Assembly: GCF_014646255.1 (NCBI RefSeq)
Contig: NZ_BMNC01000015.1
Span: forward strand, 115,717 to 179,716
DNA: 64,000 nucleotides
Direction of reading: 5' to 3'
Origin: Lentzea pudingi
Lineage (GTDB): Bacteria; Actinomycetota; Actinomycetes; Mycobacteriales; Pseudonocardiaceae
Shown: positions 16,738 through 25,588 of the stretch, piece by piece
How the letters are laid out: the number at the start of each line of letters is the position of its first letter
How positions within the stretch are numbered: the stretch's first letter is position 1
The notes under the pieces: generated by a model
What the model saw: only the letters and a program-made list of their open reading frames with translations
What the model was told of the DNA's origin: nothing
Databases searched by the model: none
Program-made: the position numbers and the translations under genes

Positions 16738-17334
16738 CTACGGTGCGCGCGTGCCTTCCACGCCGCGGAGCAACTCATCTGGGTCGGGGATGCGGAACGT
16801 GGGCAGCCTCTTCACTAGCCACTCCTCCTCGAAAGCCACCTCGGTCTGCCGCTCCACGAGGGCAAGGCAGGCGGCGCGGAGTTCACCGGGCTGGAGCTCA
16901 AGCCCTTGCGCCCATGCGGGGATGACGTCGTCGGGAGCGGCCAGCTCCGTGCCGAACGTCGGCTCGAAGTACGCCGTCACCTTGCCGCCGCGCGCCTCGA
17001 CAAGGCGGAACATCCCATTGCCGTTCCAGTGCACCGCGAAGAAGTGGCCTTCGGCCGCGGAGGCGCAACGAGCGATCTCCGGCACCGTGCCACTCCAGCC
17101 GTTGTTCTCCACTGCCACCACGGCGTCCTGGTGCTCGAACACCTGGAAGTAGAACTCGTCGCCATCGTCGAGCCCGGCATCCTCAGCCTCGACCGTGGTC
17201 ATGAGCTGGCGCTGCTCGGGGTCTCCCCCGTAGATGCGCACCACCTCATCTGCGCCTCGGCCCCGAATGACGGCGAAGGTCATCACCACATCGAGCTGCT
17301 GCACCCACTGGTAGCGGTCAATCAACTCCCGCAC
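16738..17334 (-). CDS. DUF6461-like protein, possible immunity partner
   Basis: 198 residues from GTG 17334, preceded by AAGGAG and overlapping the upstream nuclease gene by 13 bases. The N-terminal WVQQLDVVMTFAVIRGRGADEV followed by a G-G-D-P turn matches the DUF6461 pattern (Trp-containing strand, T-F-x-x-x-R-G, G-G-D-P). A gene immediately downstream of a secreted or anchored nuclease with overlapping cistrons is the position normally held by an immunity protein; this role is inferred from context only. Confidence 0.65.
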   Translation of the reverse strand: MRELIDRYQWVQQLDVVMTFAVIRGRGADEVVRIYGGDPEQRQLMTTVEAEDAGLDDGDEFYFQVFEHQDAVVAVENNGWSGTVPEIARCASAAEGHFFAVHWNGNGMFRLVEARGGKVTAYFEPTFGTELAAPDDVIPAWAQGLELQPGELRAACLALVERQTEVAFEEEWLVKRLPTFRIPDPDELLRGVEGTRAP

Positions 17335-17942
17335 GACTGCTCCTTCGCGATGTCCACGCCCGCGTATGGCCCTGTGGCGATCTTCTCCGGGTTGGTGATC
17401 ACCACGGTGAAGGCACTGCCTTCCACGATGCCAGCCCGGCGGTACTCCTGCCGAAGCGTGCCACCTTGGCAGTTCTGTTCGCGCAGGGGCACTTCCATGA
17501 TGCGTACGTTGGCGGGTACGCCACCTTCCGTGGTCGAGGCGAAGGCGTACTCGTCGCAACTGCCCTTTGCGAACTGAGCTTTGAAGTTGCCGCACACCGC
17601 AGCCCGCCGGCCTGCGTCTGAGCCGGGTGCTCCCTTGTGCAGAGCGAACGGCTTGCCCTCCGCCCATGCAAGCGCGATGTTCTGGGCGATGAAGGGCATC
17701 TTGGCGGCGTCGATGAGGACGACCTTCAAGTCGTCGCACTGGCGCTGCTTCAGCAGCTGATCCGCGGTGCACCTGTCGGTCTTCGGCTTCGCGCCGGGCG
17801 CCACCTGGTAGGCGACGGCGGTATCGGTAGTGAGGTCGCCAAGGAGATCCGGGAAGCCCGGCACCAGCTGCGGGCCGAGCACAACCACCGCACCACCGAT
17901 CAGCAAAATCGGCAGGATCCCTAAGCCGGTCTTCGTCGCCAC
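17322..17942 (-). CDS. NucA/NucB-type DNase, membrane-anchored or secreted
   Basis: 206 residues from ATG 17942. A hydrophobic N-terminal helix (about 8-26, ILPILLIGGAVVVLG) acts as signal or anchor. The C-terminal domain carries the NucA/NucB sporulation-nuclease signature CDEYAFASTTEGG (about 126-138), with the Asp-Glu pair of the active site, plus conserved cysteines. The family degrades DNA outside the membrane in Bacillus and also serves as a toxin domain in polymorphic toxins. The DUF6461 gene overlaps its 3' end. Confidence 0.85.
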   Translation of the reverse strand: MATKTGLGILPILLIGGAVVVLGPQLVPGFPDLLGDLTTDTAVAYQVAPGAKPKTDRCTADQLLKQRQCDDLKVVLIDAAKMPFIAQNIALAWAEGKPFALHKGAPGSDAGRRAAVCGNFKAQFAKGSCDEYAFASTTEGGVPANVRIMEVPLREQNCQGGTLRQEYRRAGIVEGSAFTVVITNPEKIATGPYAGVDIAKEQSCGS

Positions 17943-18464
17943 TGCAGCCCCTCACACACCTATCCACGTGGAAGGCAAGCGTCTCCAAGTTTCGGAACTC
18001 ATGAACAGGACAATTCAAGGACAAAAACCGGGCGCCACCGAGTTGAACTGGACAAACACACGGACTTGTCTTCGGTCGCCAGCACGGCCTGCCGGGCGTC
18101 GGCAGTCGTTAGATACGCAAACAACACTCGTGATCACGCCGAGTGTCCGCCAAGACCACAATCAGGGTTCGGCAGTACTCACTCAGGCACAAACCTGCAC
18201 CTTGATACACCTCGGCCATGGCCAGTTCCGCCGCGATTCGACCAGAAGGGGTAATGGAAACAACCCAACCGATGTATCCGCCAGATGTTCGGCAGGCTGC
18301 ACAGTCCGGCCCAAAAGTGCACACAATCGCCCGATCGGGTGGCCGTTGACGGGTCTCTGCAGCGTATACAGGTGCAGCACATCGCGCGTAACTAACCCGA
18401 AGCTCTATGCGATACTCCCACAACGATGCTCCAAGGACGGGGCACAGACCGTAGGGAGTGGTTG
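17943..18464. other. Divergent intergenic region, 522 bases
   Basis: Between the leftward nuclease operon and the rightward TPR operon. Moderately AT-rich. A minus-strand frame at 18109-18423 (104 codons, Cys-rich) has no RBS that I can see and no recognisable domain, so I do not call it. Both operon promoters must lie here. No repeat or RNA gene is recognised. Confidence 0.4.
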
Positions 18465-19562
18465 GTGACGGACGTTGAGCCCTCCAAGGCGGTAGTTCCA
18501 GCCAGCCCTCACGCGCTCACCAAGGTAGACTTCGTGAAGAGCGGTACGAGACTTGTCGCTATCAGCGGCGGTGCTTTCGCTATAAAGGCTGGCCTGGACG
18601 CTTTTGACGTCACCATCCTGTCAAAGACCACGCAAAGTCTTATCCTATACTGCAGCTTAATAGCGAACGTGTTTCTCATCGTTGAACTCGTTCTCGCCTT
18701 CTTGCGAGTGCAGAAAGCTGCCAGTTCTTCAACCCTTGATGACACGTTCCCGAAGCTTCTTGTCCGCGAGATCACAGGCCTACAGGTGAACCGCGATTAC
18801 GCTCGCATCATTAGGTATCGCGAAGCCTTCAGTCGCACCTTGTGGCTTGAAGGGAATCTTGACGAGCGGATCCAACTCGGCACACTCGCCGAGGATGCCG
18901 CGATTCAGCTCGGTAATAGATCAGCCCAGGCCGCCGCGCTTATTGACGATCTCGGCTGGACTCATGTTGCGAAACGCGATTACGCGACGGCAGAACGTCA
19001 CATCAAGCACGGCAAGACTGTGGCAATCGAGGAGGGCGATTCATACTGGCAAGCGAAGGCCGAGCGACACCTAGCTGGCATTGCGATCGGCCAGGAGAAT
19101 TACAACAAGGCCTATGACCATCTCGCTGAAGCAGCCAAGATCGCTGGTTCCATCTCCGAAAACCTCATTCGGGACGAAATGCTAGCCGGCATCGAGTATG
19201 GACTTGCGGAGTGCGCATACAGAAATAACGAGAACGCTAAAGCGCTCACGCATCTCGATACCTCCGAGGTAATCCGTAAGCAGGTTGGGGATGCAACCAG
19301 AGCTGTGCGGGTGCGCTCGCTCCGCGGACGGATCCTATTGAAGCTGGACCGGGCAGCGGAAGCCAAAGATGCCTTTCGACGAGGACTGCGTGAAGCACGC
19401 GAGGTCGGCCGCCGCGATGAGCAAATCATCAATCTTCTAGGCCTGGCTCGTGTGACAGCCCTTGAAGGCCGCGAAGTACAAGCAGCAGCGTACAAGCGTG
19501 AAGCCGACGAACTGCTCGCCGATACACCCGTACCTGGCGTAATGAACGAGTTCAACAGCTAA
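18465..19562 (+). CDS. Membrane-anchored TPR-repeat protein
   Basis: 365 residues from GTG 18465, preceded by AGGGAG; the frame opens earlier at 18426. Two transmembrane helices at about 30-48 and 55-80 are followed by a cytosolic helical repeat domain of at least five TPR-like hairpins (for example the segments RSAQAAALIDDLGWTHVAKR and YNKAYDHLAEAAKIAG). It is probably a scaffold or sensor. It leads an operon with NUDIX, histidine phosphatase-like and acyltransferase genes (gaps 44, 12 and -11 bases). More AT-rich than the core genome. Confidence 0.8.
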   Translation: MTDVEPSKAVVPASPHALTKVDFVKSGTRLVAISGGAFAIKAGLDAFDVTILSKTTQSLILYCSLIANVFLIVELVLAFLRVQKAASSSTLDDTFPKLLVREITGLQVNRDYARIIRYREAFSRTLWLEGNLDERIQLGTLAEDAAIQLGNRSAQAAALIDDLGWTHVAKRDYATAERHIKHGKTVAIEEGDSYWQAKAERHLAGIAIGQENYNKAYDHLAEAAKIAGSISENLIRDEMLAGIEYGLAECAYRNNENAKALTHLDTSEVIRKQVGDATRAVRVRSLRGRILLKLDRAAEAKDAFRRGLREAREVGRRDEQIINLLGLARVTALEGREVQAAAYKREADELLADTPVPGVMNEFNS

Positions 19563-19606
19563 ATGCCCTATAATTGATCATGTAAAGCAAGCAAGGAGCA
19601 CAGCCC

Positions 19607-20257
19607 GTGGCGGACGAACTGATCGACATCTACGACGAAAACCTTAACCTACAGGGAACCGAGATGAAGTCGGTCGCCCACCGAACCGGTCTGTGGCACA
19701 AGTCGATACATTGCTGGATTATCCGCGGAGGAGACGGCGGATCGGTACTTTTTCAGAAACGCAGCGCGGAGAAGGAGCTTTTTCCGAATGCGCTGGACAT
19801 CAGCGCAGCCGGCCACTACCAGTCCGGAGAGAGCGTCTCGGACGGCGTTCGAGAGATTGTCGAGGAGCTGGGACTCGACGTTCCATTTGAAAAGCTTATT
19901 CCCTTGGGAATCAAGATCGACCTCGGCCTCGCCCCTGGGATTCTCAACCGCGAGTTCTGCGAAACCTTCCTGCTTCGCGAGGACAAGCCAATTGAAAGCT
20001 ACTCCCCTGCACCCGATGAAGTGGAAGGGTTGGTCGAGGTATCGATTGCCGAAGGGCTTCAGCTGTTCTCAAAGACTTCGAGTCGGTCAACCGCAACCGC
20101 GCGCGGCATCGAGTACCGCTCAGATTCGCAGTCTTGGGCATCGATCGAATACGAGGTCCCTCTGGAGGACTTCATTCCTAGGGTAGACAGCTACTACTAC
20201 AAGATCTTCATCATGGCCGATCTCATGCTGAAGGGCTACAGCCACCTCGCAATTTAA
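19607..20257 (+). CDS. NUDIX hydrolase (YfcD / IPP-isomerase-like)
   Basis: 216 residues from GTG 19607 with AAGGAG upstream. The N-terminus with HRTGLWHKSIHCWI followed by FQKRS resembles YfcD/IDI-type proteins. The Nudix box spans about residues 68-90 (GHYQSGE ... REIVEELGL) and contains the full G-x5-E-x7-R-E-x2-E-E-x-G-x metal-binding signature. It would hydrolyse a nucleoside diphosphate derivative or a related compound; the substrate is unknown. The neighbouring phosphatase-like and acyltransferase genes suggest a small-molecule modification pathway. Confidence 0.88.
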   Translation: MADELIDIYDENLNLQGTEMKSVAHRTGLWHKSIHCWIIRGGDGGSVLFQKRSAEKELFPNALDISAAGHYQSGESVSDGVREIVEELGLDVPFEKLIPLGIKIDLGLAPGILNREFCETFLLREDKPIESYSPAPDEVEGLVEVSIAEGLQLFSKTSSRSTATARGIEYRSDSQSWASIEYEVPLEDFIPRVDSYYYKIFIMADLMLKGYSHLAI

Positions 20258-20269
20258 GTAGGCACGATA

Positions 20270-20866
20270 GTGCAGGTCTTCTTACTTCGTCACGCTGAGG
20301 CCTTCAAGAACCTGCGCGATACTCATGGCGGCACAGGAAGCAGCCTTACCGCTCTTGGTATTGCACAGATCGCAGAAGTATCGGTTGAACTGCAAAGCCA
20401 CACTATCGATGCCATCTACTACATAGATCGCCAGCAGTGCAAAGATACTGCATTGCTAATCGGAGGTTGTCTCGGAATCAAACCTACTGTTGCAACCAAT
20501 ATATCTCCCTACCATCTCGGTATAGCAGACGGGATCTCCCATAGCGAGTTTCGTCAACGAGACCCCGCAGCAGCTTCTCGCATGGATGCCTGGCGCGCAG
20601 GAACACTTGAGATCGGCGATCTGCGGCTGCCCGGGGCCGAAGATCCAATCGTGTTCTACAAACGCGGCACCACCTTCCTTGAGTGGCTGGCAAGGAATAT
20701 GCAGAACGATGCGGTCCTGATAGCAACACGGTCAGTCCTTGTGTTGCTTTGGAACATTTTTCTTGGCAGAACTCCACATAAGGGAGGCGGCTACAAGGAG
20801 GTGCCATGGGGGAACTGCGAGATGCAGACAGTCGATTGGCCGCCGGAGTGCCAAAATGACAGGTGA
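20270..20866 (+). CDS. Histidine phosphatase-like protein (second catalytic His absent)
   Basis: 198 residues from GTG 20270, 12 bases after the NUDIX gene. The N-terminal LRHAEAF has the phospho-accepting His of the phosphoglycerate-mutase superfamily, and IDRQQCKDTALLIG corresponds to the R-x4-T-A segment. The usual C-terminal V-x-H-G motif is replaced by IATRSVLVLL, so the second His is missing. It may be a weak or regulatory enzyme, or use a different acid/base. It overlaps the next gene by 11 bases. Confidence 0.8.
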   Translation: MQVFLLRHAEAFKNLRDTHGGTGSSLTALGIAQIAEVSVELQSHTIDAIYYIDRQQCKDTALLIGGCLGIKPTVATNISPYHLGIADGISHSEFRQRDPAAASRMDAWRAGTLEIGDLRLPGAEDPIVFYKRGTTFLEWLARNMQNDAVLIATRSVLVLLWNIFLGRTPHKGGGYKEVPWGNCEMQTVDWPPECQNDR

Positions 20867-21542
20867 CCAAGGCGAGCATCATAAGAGTAGGATGCAGAGT
20901 GAACACGCGCCCGTGCGCGGGGCATCGAATCGGGGCTTCTTGGGCTACCTCAATGCCTACAGACTTAGAGCCCTAGGAGCGGCCATTGGCGCCGGCACAC
21001 CGATTCCACTTTCCACAAGGATAGCAGATCCGCCTCGGATCAAAATCGGCGCCGGCGTCGCCATTCAGCGCAATTCGACTTTTGATGGAACCTCGCCTGA
21101 TCGCGTCAGTCTCATAGTCGGAGATCACTGTCGCCTGAAGGAGAATATATGGTGTGCGGCATACGGCGGCCGAATCGAGATCGGCCACAATGTACTGATA
21201 GGTAGAAACAGTATTGTGCACGGGCATGGTGGCGTCACCATTGGGCCGTGGTCAATGATGGGTCCCGGAGTCATGATCCTCTCGTCTGAGCATGGGCACT
21301 TCCTCACCGTTGACCGCACTCCATTTCAGCTGCAAACTGAGGCGGTGGCGCCCGTTGTTATAGAAAGCAATGTATGGATCGGCGCGGGAGCGACCGTTCT
21401 ACCTGGGGTGACTATTCACAGCGACGTCGTCATTGGTGCGGGCGCAGTCGTCGTCAAGAGCCTTGAATCAGGCTTCGTATATGCCGGGGTGCCCGCGATC
21501 AGGGTCGCCAAGATCGGCCATAGGCTTGACCAGGACTTTTAG
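20856..21542 (+). CDS. Left-handed beta-helix (hexapeptide) acyltransferase
   Basis: 228 residues from ATG 20856 (GGAG upstream); the frame runs further back to 20739 inside the previous gene. Repeated hexapeptides (I-G-A-G-V-A, I-G-H-N-V-L, I-G-P-W-S-M, I-G-A-G-A-T, I-G-A-G-A-V) from about 60 to 215 define the left-handed beta helix, with the catalytic His region SSEHGH and the terminal G-V-P-A-I-R-V-A-K signature of the maltose/WbbJ-type acetyltransferase group. It probably acetylates a sugar or amino sugar. Last gene of the TPR-NUDIX operon. Confidence 0.9.
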   Translation: MTGDQGEHHKSRMQSEHAPVRGASNRGFLGYLNAYRLRALGAAIGAGTPIPLSTRIADPPRIKIGAGVAIQRNSTFDGTSPDRVSLIVGDHCRLKENIWCAAYGGRIEIGHNVLIGRNSIVHGHGGVTIGPWSMMGPGVMILSSEHGHFLTVDRTPFQLQTEAVAPVVIESNVWIGAGATVLPGVTIHSDVVIGAGAVVVKSLESGFVYAGVPAIRVAKIGHRLDQDF

Positions 21543-21556
21543 GCGCCTGCGCTCGC

Positions 21557-21940
21557 TCAGTTTTTCGAGCACTCTTCGATCCATGCATGGCACTCCTCAA
21601 GTTGCGCCGCTATTTGCTGCATCTGCCGGTCCGTCGCCGCGATGTGCGACATGGCAGGAACGAGCAGGCCAGCGTAGGTGCCACGTCTCAGCTCAGCAAT
21701 GACCTGTGCGAGCACTGGTTTGTTTGCGCGGACGGCACTGACCCCGAACTCGAAAAATATTTGCAACCGATAGCCTCTTGCGCGCCCATAAGCTTCCATC
21801 TCCGATTGCCAAGTTGCAGATTCCACCGGAGCAAGGCGAGCACTCCGAATGTAACCAGCTACAGGAGTGCTATTTAAGGTCGTATCTAGTCCTCGTCCTG
21901 GCCCACCAGTCCGTAGACGAGGTCGACGCCCTGTACTCAT
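21557..21940 (-). CDS. Resolvase-like protein without catalytic serine (copy 1)
   Basis: 127 residues from ATG 21940 (a TTG at 21955 is also in frame). The alignment to the resolvase N-terminal fold is clear: GYIRSA replaces Y-x-R-V-S, then FEFGVSAVRANKPVLAQVIAEL matches the x-x-S-G-x-x-x-x-R-P-x-x-x-x-x-x region, and LVPAMSHIAA takes the place of K-x-D-R-L-x-R. The nucleophile Ser is Ala here and both catalytic Arg are missing. It cannot be an active recombinase. It shares the L-V-P-A-x-x-H motif with copy 2 at 25178-25588. A DNA-binding or regulatory role is inferred. Confidence 0.7.
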   Translation of the reverse strand: MSTGRRPRLRTGGPGRGLDTTLNSTPVAGYIRSARLAPVESATWQSEMEAYGRARGYRLQIFFEFGVSAVRANKPVLAQVIAELRRGTYAGLLVPAMSHIAATDRQMQQIAAQLEECHAWIEECSKN

Positions 21941-22193
21941 GTTCCGATACCCCAATTTACTGAGAAGTCATGCGTGTAGTTCGCAGGTCTATCAGGAACT
22001 CCAGTGGAGCAGCGCATCGCCGTCGCCCAACAGGACGGTTTGCGGGCAGGAACCGGACATCACTGTGCTTGAGCTGCACAAACTCCGGAGCGCACATCGA
22101 GATGCTTCGTGTTCTTCCTGCCTCACCAGGTAGCTAGGCAGGGGTCGAAGCGGGAATCATGAAGAGGTCACCTTCGAACTCAAGGAGCCTTGG

Positions 22194-23009
22194 ATGAGCA
22201 CCCAGAGCACCAACACCACCGTGCGCACGCATGACGGCTTGAAGCTCGCGGGAATGTTCGACGCGCCTGACGGTTCGCCGCGGCACTCGGTGCTACTCGT
22301 TCATGGCGCTGGCGTCACTCGCGAAGAGGGCGGCTTCTTCACGCGACTCGCCGCAGCTCTCGCCGAGGCCGGCGTCGCCTCGCTGCGGTTCGACCTTCCT
22401 GGCCACGGTGAGAGCGAGGGGCGGCAGGAGGATCTGTCCCTGTCCGCAGTGCTGAACGCCATCGACTCTGGGCTCGACCACCTGAACGAGCTCACGGGCG
22501 TGACGCCGCCTTCGATCATCGCCGCGAGCTTCTCCGGTGGCACGGCGGCGTACTACGCGGCGAAGCGGCCAGAGGCGATCAGCCGCCTGGTGCTGTTCAA
22601 CCCGCTCATCGACTACCGGAAGCGCTTCGTCGACGAGAAGAAGGCGTGGGAGAACGGCTACATCAGCGAGAAGGGCGCCGAGCAACTCCTCGATCAGGGG
22701 TTCGTGGGCCACTCGCCGACTTTCAAGCTCGGCAGGCCGATCCTGAACGAGGTGTTCTGGTTGCAGCCGCGGAAGGTGCTCGGAGAGATCACGGCGCCCA
22801 CCCTGATCGTGCACGGCACTGAGGACACGTTCATCCCGGTGGACTCATCCCGCGAGGCGAACCGCCAACTCACTTGCAAGCACCAGCTGCTGGAGCTCGA
22901 AGGCTCGCAGCACGGCTTCGCTGTCCACGCCGACCCGGAGTACGCGCACCCGCAGAGCCGGAAGTGGCAGGCCGAGGTGATCGAGGCCGTCACCAACTGG
23001 CTGAGCTGA
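22194..23009 (+). CDS. Alpha/beta hydrolase
   Basis: 271 residues from ATG 22194 (AAGGAG upstream). LLVHGAG supplies the oxyanion hole, FDLPGHGESEG the second family motif, ASFSGG the nucleophile elbow Ser, GTEDTFIP the catalytic Asp and SQHGF the catalytic His. Length and layout fit the serine aminopeptidase S33 / peroxiserine hydrolase family. It is probably a cytosolic esterase or peptidase. Composition is closer to the core genome than its upstream neighbours. It stands alone and ends directly before the convergent excisionase-like gene. Confidence 0.9.
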   Translation: MSTQSTNTTVRTHDGLKLAGMFDAPDGSPRHSVLLVHGAGVTREEGGFFTRLAAALAEAGVASLRFDLPGHGESEGRQEDLSLSAVLNAIDSGLDHLNELTGVTPPSIIAASFSGGTAAYYAAKRPEAISRLVLFNPLIDYRKRFVDEKKAWENGYISEKGAEQLLDQGFVGHSPTFKLGRPILNEVFWLQPRKVLGEITAPTLIVHGTEDTFIPVDSSREANRQLTCKHQLLELEGSQHGFAVHADPEYAHPQSRKWQAEVIEAVTNWLS

Positions 23010-23291
23010 CTACCATCCGCGCCCACGCTGCTGTTGGCGCTCGAACTCTCTCGCGTCTCGGCGCTGCCGCGTCATCTCCGCTATGTCCAGAACGCCACCG
23101 GACTCCATGACGCTGGCGATCAGCTGGTCGATGGCGGCAGCTGGAACCACGTAGCGTGTACGTAGCCTGACCGCAGGAAAAGCGTCTTCGCGGATCGAGC
23201 GGTAGATGGTGGCGACATCAACACGCAGCAGCTTGGCCGCCTCGGCGACGGTGAAGAAGAGCTTCTTCGGCTCCTCGGCTGAGTTGGTCAC
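23010..23291 (-). CDS. Excisionase-family (MerR-like) HTH protein
   Basis: 93 residues from GTG 23291. FFTVAEAAKLLRVDVATIYRSIRE is a complete excisionase/BldC-type winged HTH (HTH_17), followed by a wing VRLRTRYVVPAAAIDQLI. Such proteins act as Xis recombination directionality factors or as regulators. No intact tyrosine integrase is nearby (only the relic at 1.1 kb), so it may be an orphan Xis or a regulator. Convergent with the hydrolase gene, sharing no bases. Confidence 0.85.
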   Translation of the reverse strand: MTNSAEEPKKLFFTVAEAAKLLRVDVATIYRSIREDAFPAVRLRTRYVVPAAAIDQLIASVMESGGVLDIAEMTRQRRDAREFERQQQRGRGW

Positions 23292-23421
23292 GTTGCCAGA
23301 CTGGAGACGCTCGGTGGCGAGCTGCTGGCCACGAACCGACGCTCAAGGGAACGTAGGGCGTCTACCTGCAAGAATCGCAAATTTCAGCGCTAATCCGGGA
23401 CAACATCAGCGCCTGTGCGAG

Positions 23422-24816
23422 CTACACGACGGCCTGCAGCTCCTTCACTGCCGGGCGGTTCTGCCACGGTGCCAGCACCTCGACGACGCGCTCCAACTCA
23501 CGGTGCGTGCGCTGCGAGCTGGAGTTGCTCGCGCGCTTCGCCGACTCCAGGCCCGTTCGCGCCGCCTCGTCCGGCTCGCCGGCGAGCGCCAGGGAGGCGG
23601 ACATCCAGGAGAGGAAGAACCCGTAGTCGCGCGGCGAGAAGCTGTTCTCTGTGAGCGCCTCGCTGTAGAGGTCGACGCTCCGGCGTGGCTTCCCTGCCTC
23701 CGTGTAACAGACGGCCGTCTGCATGGTGAGCAACGTGTCGTTGTAGTGCGCGCCGAGCGCACATTCCTGGTTCATGCTGTTGGAGAGCAGCTGCCGTGCC
23801 TCGCCGAGCTTTCGCTCGACAGAAGCAAGCGACGCCCCGAGCATGGCCTCAGCACGTGCTTCCTGTTGCACCGCTTCGGCTTGCACCCGAAGCGGCAGCT
23901 TCCACGAACCACCGCGCACAGCCTGGGTCAGATCGAGCATGCGGTGCGGGTCGCGCTCGTCGTAAGCGAGCTGCGCCTTCTTGAGCAGCACGTAGCCCTG
24001 CATGGTGGTGTCCCCAACCACCTGTGACCACTCAATCGCGCGGTCATGCCAGTACAAGGCTCGGGTGAGATCGCCGGCATCCCGGTACAACCAACCTGCG
24101 AACTCCCCGCACTCCGCACCGAGCGAGAGCAGTTGGTGACGAACGCCCGGCTGCACTTCACGTGCCGCTTCTTCAATGGCACCAAGGATTCCAAGCACTA
24201 TCGGCAGTGGCGGCGTCTTCATCGCTTCTGAGCCGCCATCGCTCGACTTGCAGCTCACTAGCTGGTCCCTCAGCCGCTGCACCAGATCGGTGTCGAGATA
24301 GCGGCGGGCGTCTTCCATGGCCGCGGCGATGTGTTGGTGGGCCTCAACATCCAACGCGGGAAGAGCCGAGGCGAGAATGCTGAACCTCAGCAGAGAGCGG
24401 CGGCTTAGTGGGCTCATCGCGTCCTCTCGGCTCTCCGTGGCGAGCGTGGGAAACCCCCTCCCTGCAAGGGCTTTCGGATCGACGGGCAGCAGGACTGGCT
24501 TGCCGTCCACCAGAACCGGGAGCATTACCGCACCTGGCGGCACCGTGGTGATCTCAGGCGAAACCACTTCGCCCGCCGCCACCAACGCCTCGTGCTTCAC
24601 GGTAGCCGTCAGGAGTTCATCAAGTCCTTCAAGTGTGACCTGAAGACAGCGAGCAAGCTTGTCCCGGATCCACGGCTGGGGGCCTTTGACGAAGTCGCCG
24701 GTGTCCCAACGACGCACGGTGCGCACGTCGATGCCAAGGCGCTCGGCAAGGGCCTCCTGGGAAAACCCCATCGTTTCGCGCCGTCTGGCGAATGGACTTG
24801 GTTTTTCGTCCACCAT
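23422..24816 (-). CDS. XRE-type regulator with TPR-like domain
   Basis: 464 residues from ATG 24816 (GGGAG upstream; an in-frame GTG follows immediately). Residues about 8-65 form a Cro/C1 HTH (the GFSQEALAERLGIDVRTVRRWDTG pattern). The linker LSRRSLLRFSILASALPAL (about 145-163) has a twin-Arg-like or hydrophobic stretch seen in this group. Residues about 200-460 are helical TPR-like repeats. This is the architecture of actinomycete peptide- or stress-responsive regulators. It is divergent to the 24987-29041 gene string and probably controls it. Confidence 0.85.
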   Translation of the reverse strand: MVDEKPSPFARRRETMGFSQEALAERLGIDVRTVRRWDTGDFVKGPQPWIRDKLARCLQVTLEGLDELLTATVKHEALVAAGEVVSPEITTVPPGAVMLPVLVDGKPVLLPVDPKALAGRGFPTLATESREDAMSPLSRRSLLRFSILASALPALDVEAHQHIAAAMEDARRYLDTDLVQRLRDQLVSCKSSDGGSEAMKTPPLPIVLGILGAIEEAAREVQPGVRHQLLSLGAECGEFAGWLYRDAGDLTRALYWHDRAIEWSQVVGDTTMQGYVLLKKAQLAYDERDPHRMLDLTQAVRGGSWKLPLRVQAEAVQQEARAEAMLGASLASVERKLGEARQLLSNSMNQECALGAHYNDTLLTMQTAVCYTEAGKPRRSVDLYSEALTENSFSPRDYGFFLSWMSASLALAGEPDEAARTGLESAKRASNSSSQRTHRELERVVEVLAPWQNRPAVKELQAVV

Positions 24817-24986
24817 CGCCCCCTCTCCCCCGTGCGCCAGGCCTTCCATTTGGCCAGGTCATCGCCCCGGCGTCCGGTTCATGTCCGGAAACCGCCGATC
24901 TATACGCCCTGTGTTTGGCCCATTACGACCGGTTTGGTGAGAGTACGGCCACACCCGGCCGGACGGCAACGGCGGCGGGAGAGGGC

Positions 24987-25175
24987 ATGACCAGGCAAAA
25001 GACGCTGATGCAAAACGGCGCTCTCGATCCACTCACCACGCTCGACCGCCTGACCGAAATCGCCGTCGCGGTGTTCGCTTGCCACCTCAACACCGCCGAG
25101 TGCTGCGCCGTCTGCGGCACCAGTTGGCCGTGCCAGCAAGTAGTGCTGGCCGATCACAACCTGGCGGTGCTGTAG
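24987..25175 (+). CDS. Small Cys-rich protein
   Basis: 62 residues from ATG 24987, preceded by GGGAGAGG. The segment FACHLNTAECCAVCGTSWPC contains a C-C-x-x-C-x4-C cluster plus a His, suggestive of a zinc ribbon. It is short and in the first position of a rightward gene string that continues with the resolvase-like protein 3 bases downstream. No named family. Confidence 0.55.
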   Translation: MTRQKTLMQNGALDPLTTLDRLTEIAVAVFACHLNTAECCAVCGTSWPCQQVVLADHNLAVL

Positions 25176-25177
25176 CC

Positions 25178-25588
25178 ATGAATCCCCCAGACAGGCAGGG
25201 TCGGCGGTGCTGCGCACCCCCCGAAGCCCATCGCCGATCCTGCCGCCCATCAGGCCAACGGCCGCTCCTCTGCTACCTCCGTGTGCGGCCAGATACACCC
25301 GAAGTACGCGTCGAGGTGTTGCGGCGCACCATGGCGGCGTTCGCCAGTCTTGAAGGCTTCGTCATCACGCGCGTCCTGGTGGACAAGTTCTTCGAGCACA
25401 CCACGGCCTTCACAGAGCTTCTCGCCGCAATAGATGAGGGCGAGGCTTCCCACGTCCTTGTGCCTGCACTGCACCACTTTGGATATTCCGAGGGTGTGCA
25501 GTTGGCCATGAAGGACTTGTTGGAGGCGAGGACTGGCGCGCGCGTGCTGGTGTTGTTTCCCCAGCAGGGCACGGGAGCCGCACCGTGA
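25178..25588 (+). CDS. Resolvase-like protein without catalytic serine (copy 2)
   Basis: 136 residues from ATG 25178, 3 bases after the Cys-rich gene. The resolvase fold begins LLCYLRVR, where the catalytic Ser is Arg. VLVPALHHFG replaces the K-x-D-R-L-x-R active-site segment, so both Arg are absent. The N-terminal about 25 residues are Arg/Pro/Cys-rich. Shares L-V-P-A-x-x-H with copy 1 and is in the same gene string as the ATPase-like protein (GTGA overlap). An inactive recombinase paralogue, probably regulatory. Confidence 0.72.
   Translation: MNPPDRQGRRCCAPPEAHRRSCRPSGQRPLLCYLRVRPDTPEVRVEVLRRTMAAFASLEGFVITRVLVDKFFEHTTAFTELLAAIDEGEASHVLVPALHHFGYSEGVQLAMKDLLEARTGARVLVLFPQQGTGAAP

Noticed and set aside
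18109..18423. 104-codon Cys-rich minus-strand frame
   Set aside because: No RBS and no recognisable domain; lies in a divergent promoter region, so recorded only as intergenic content.
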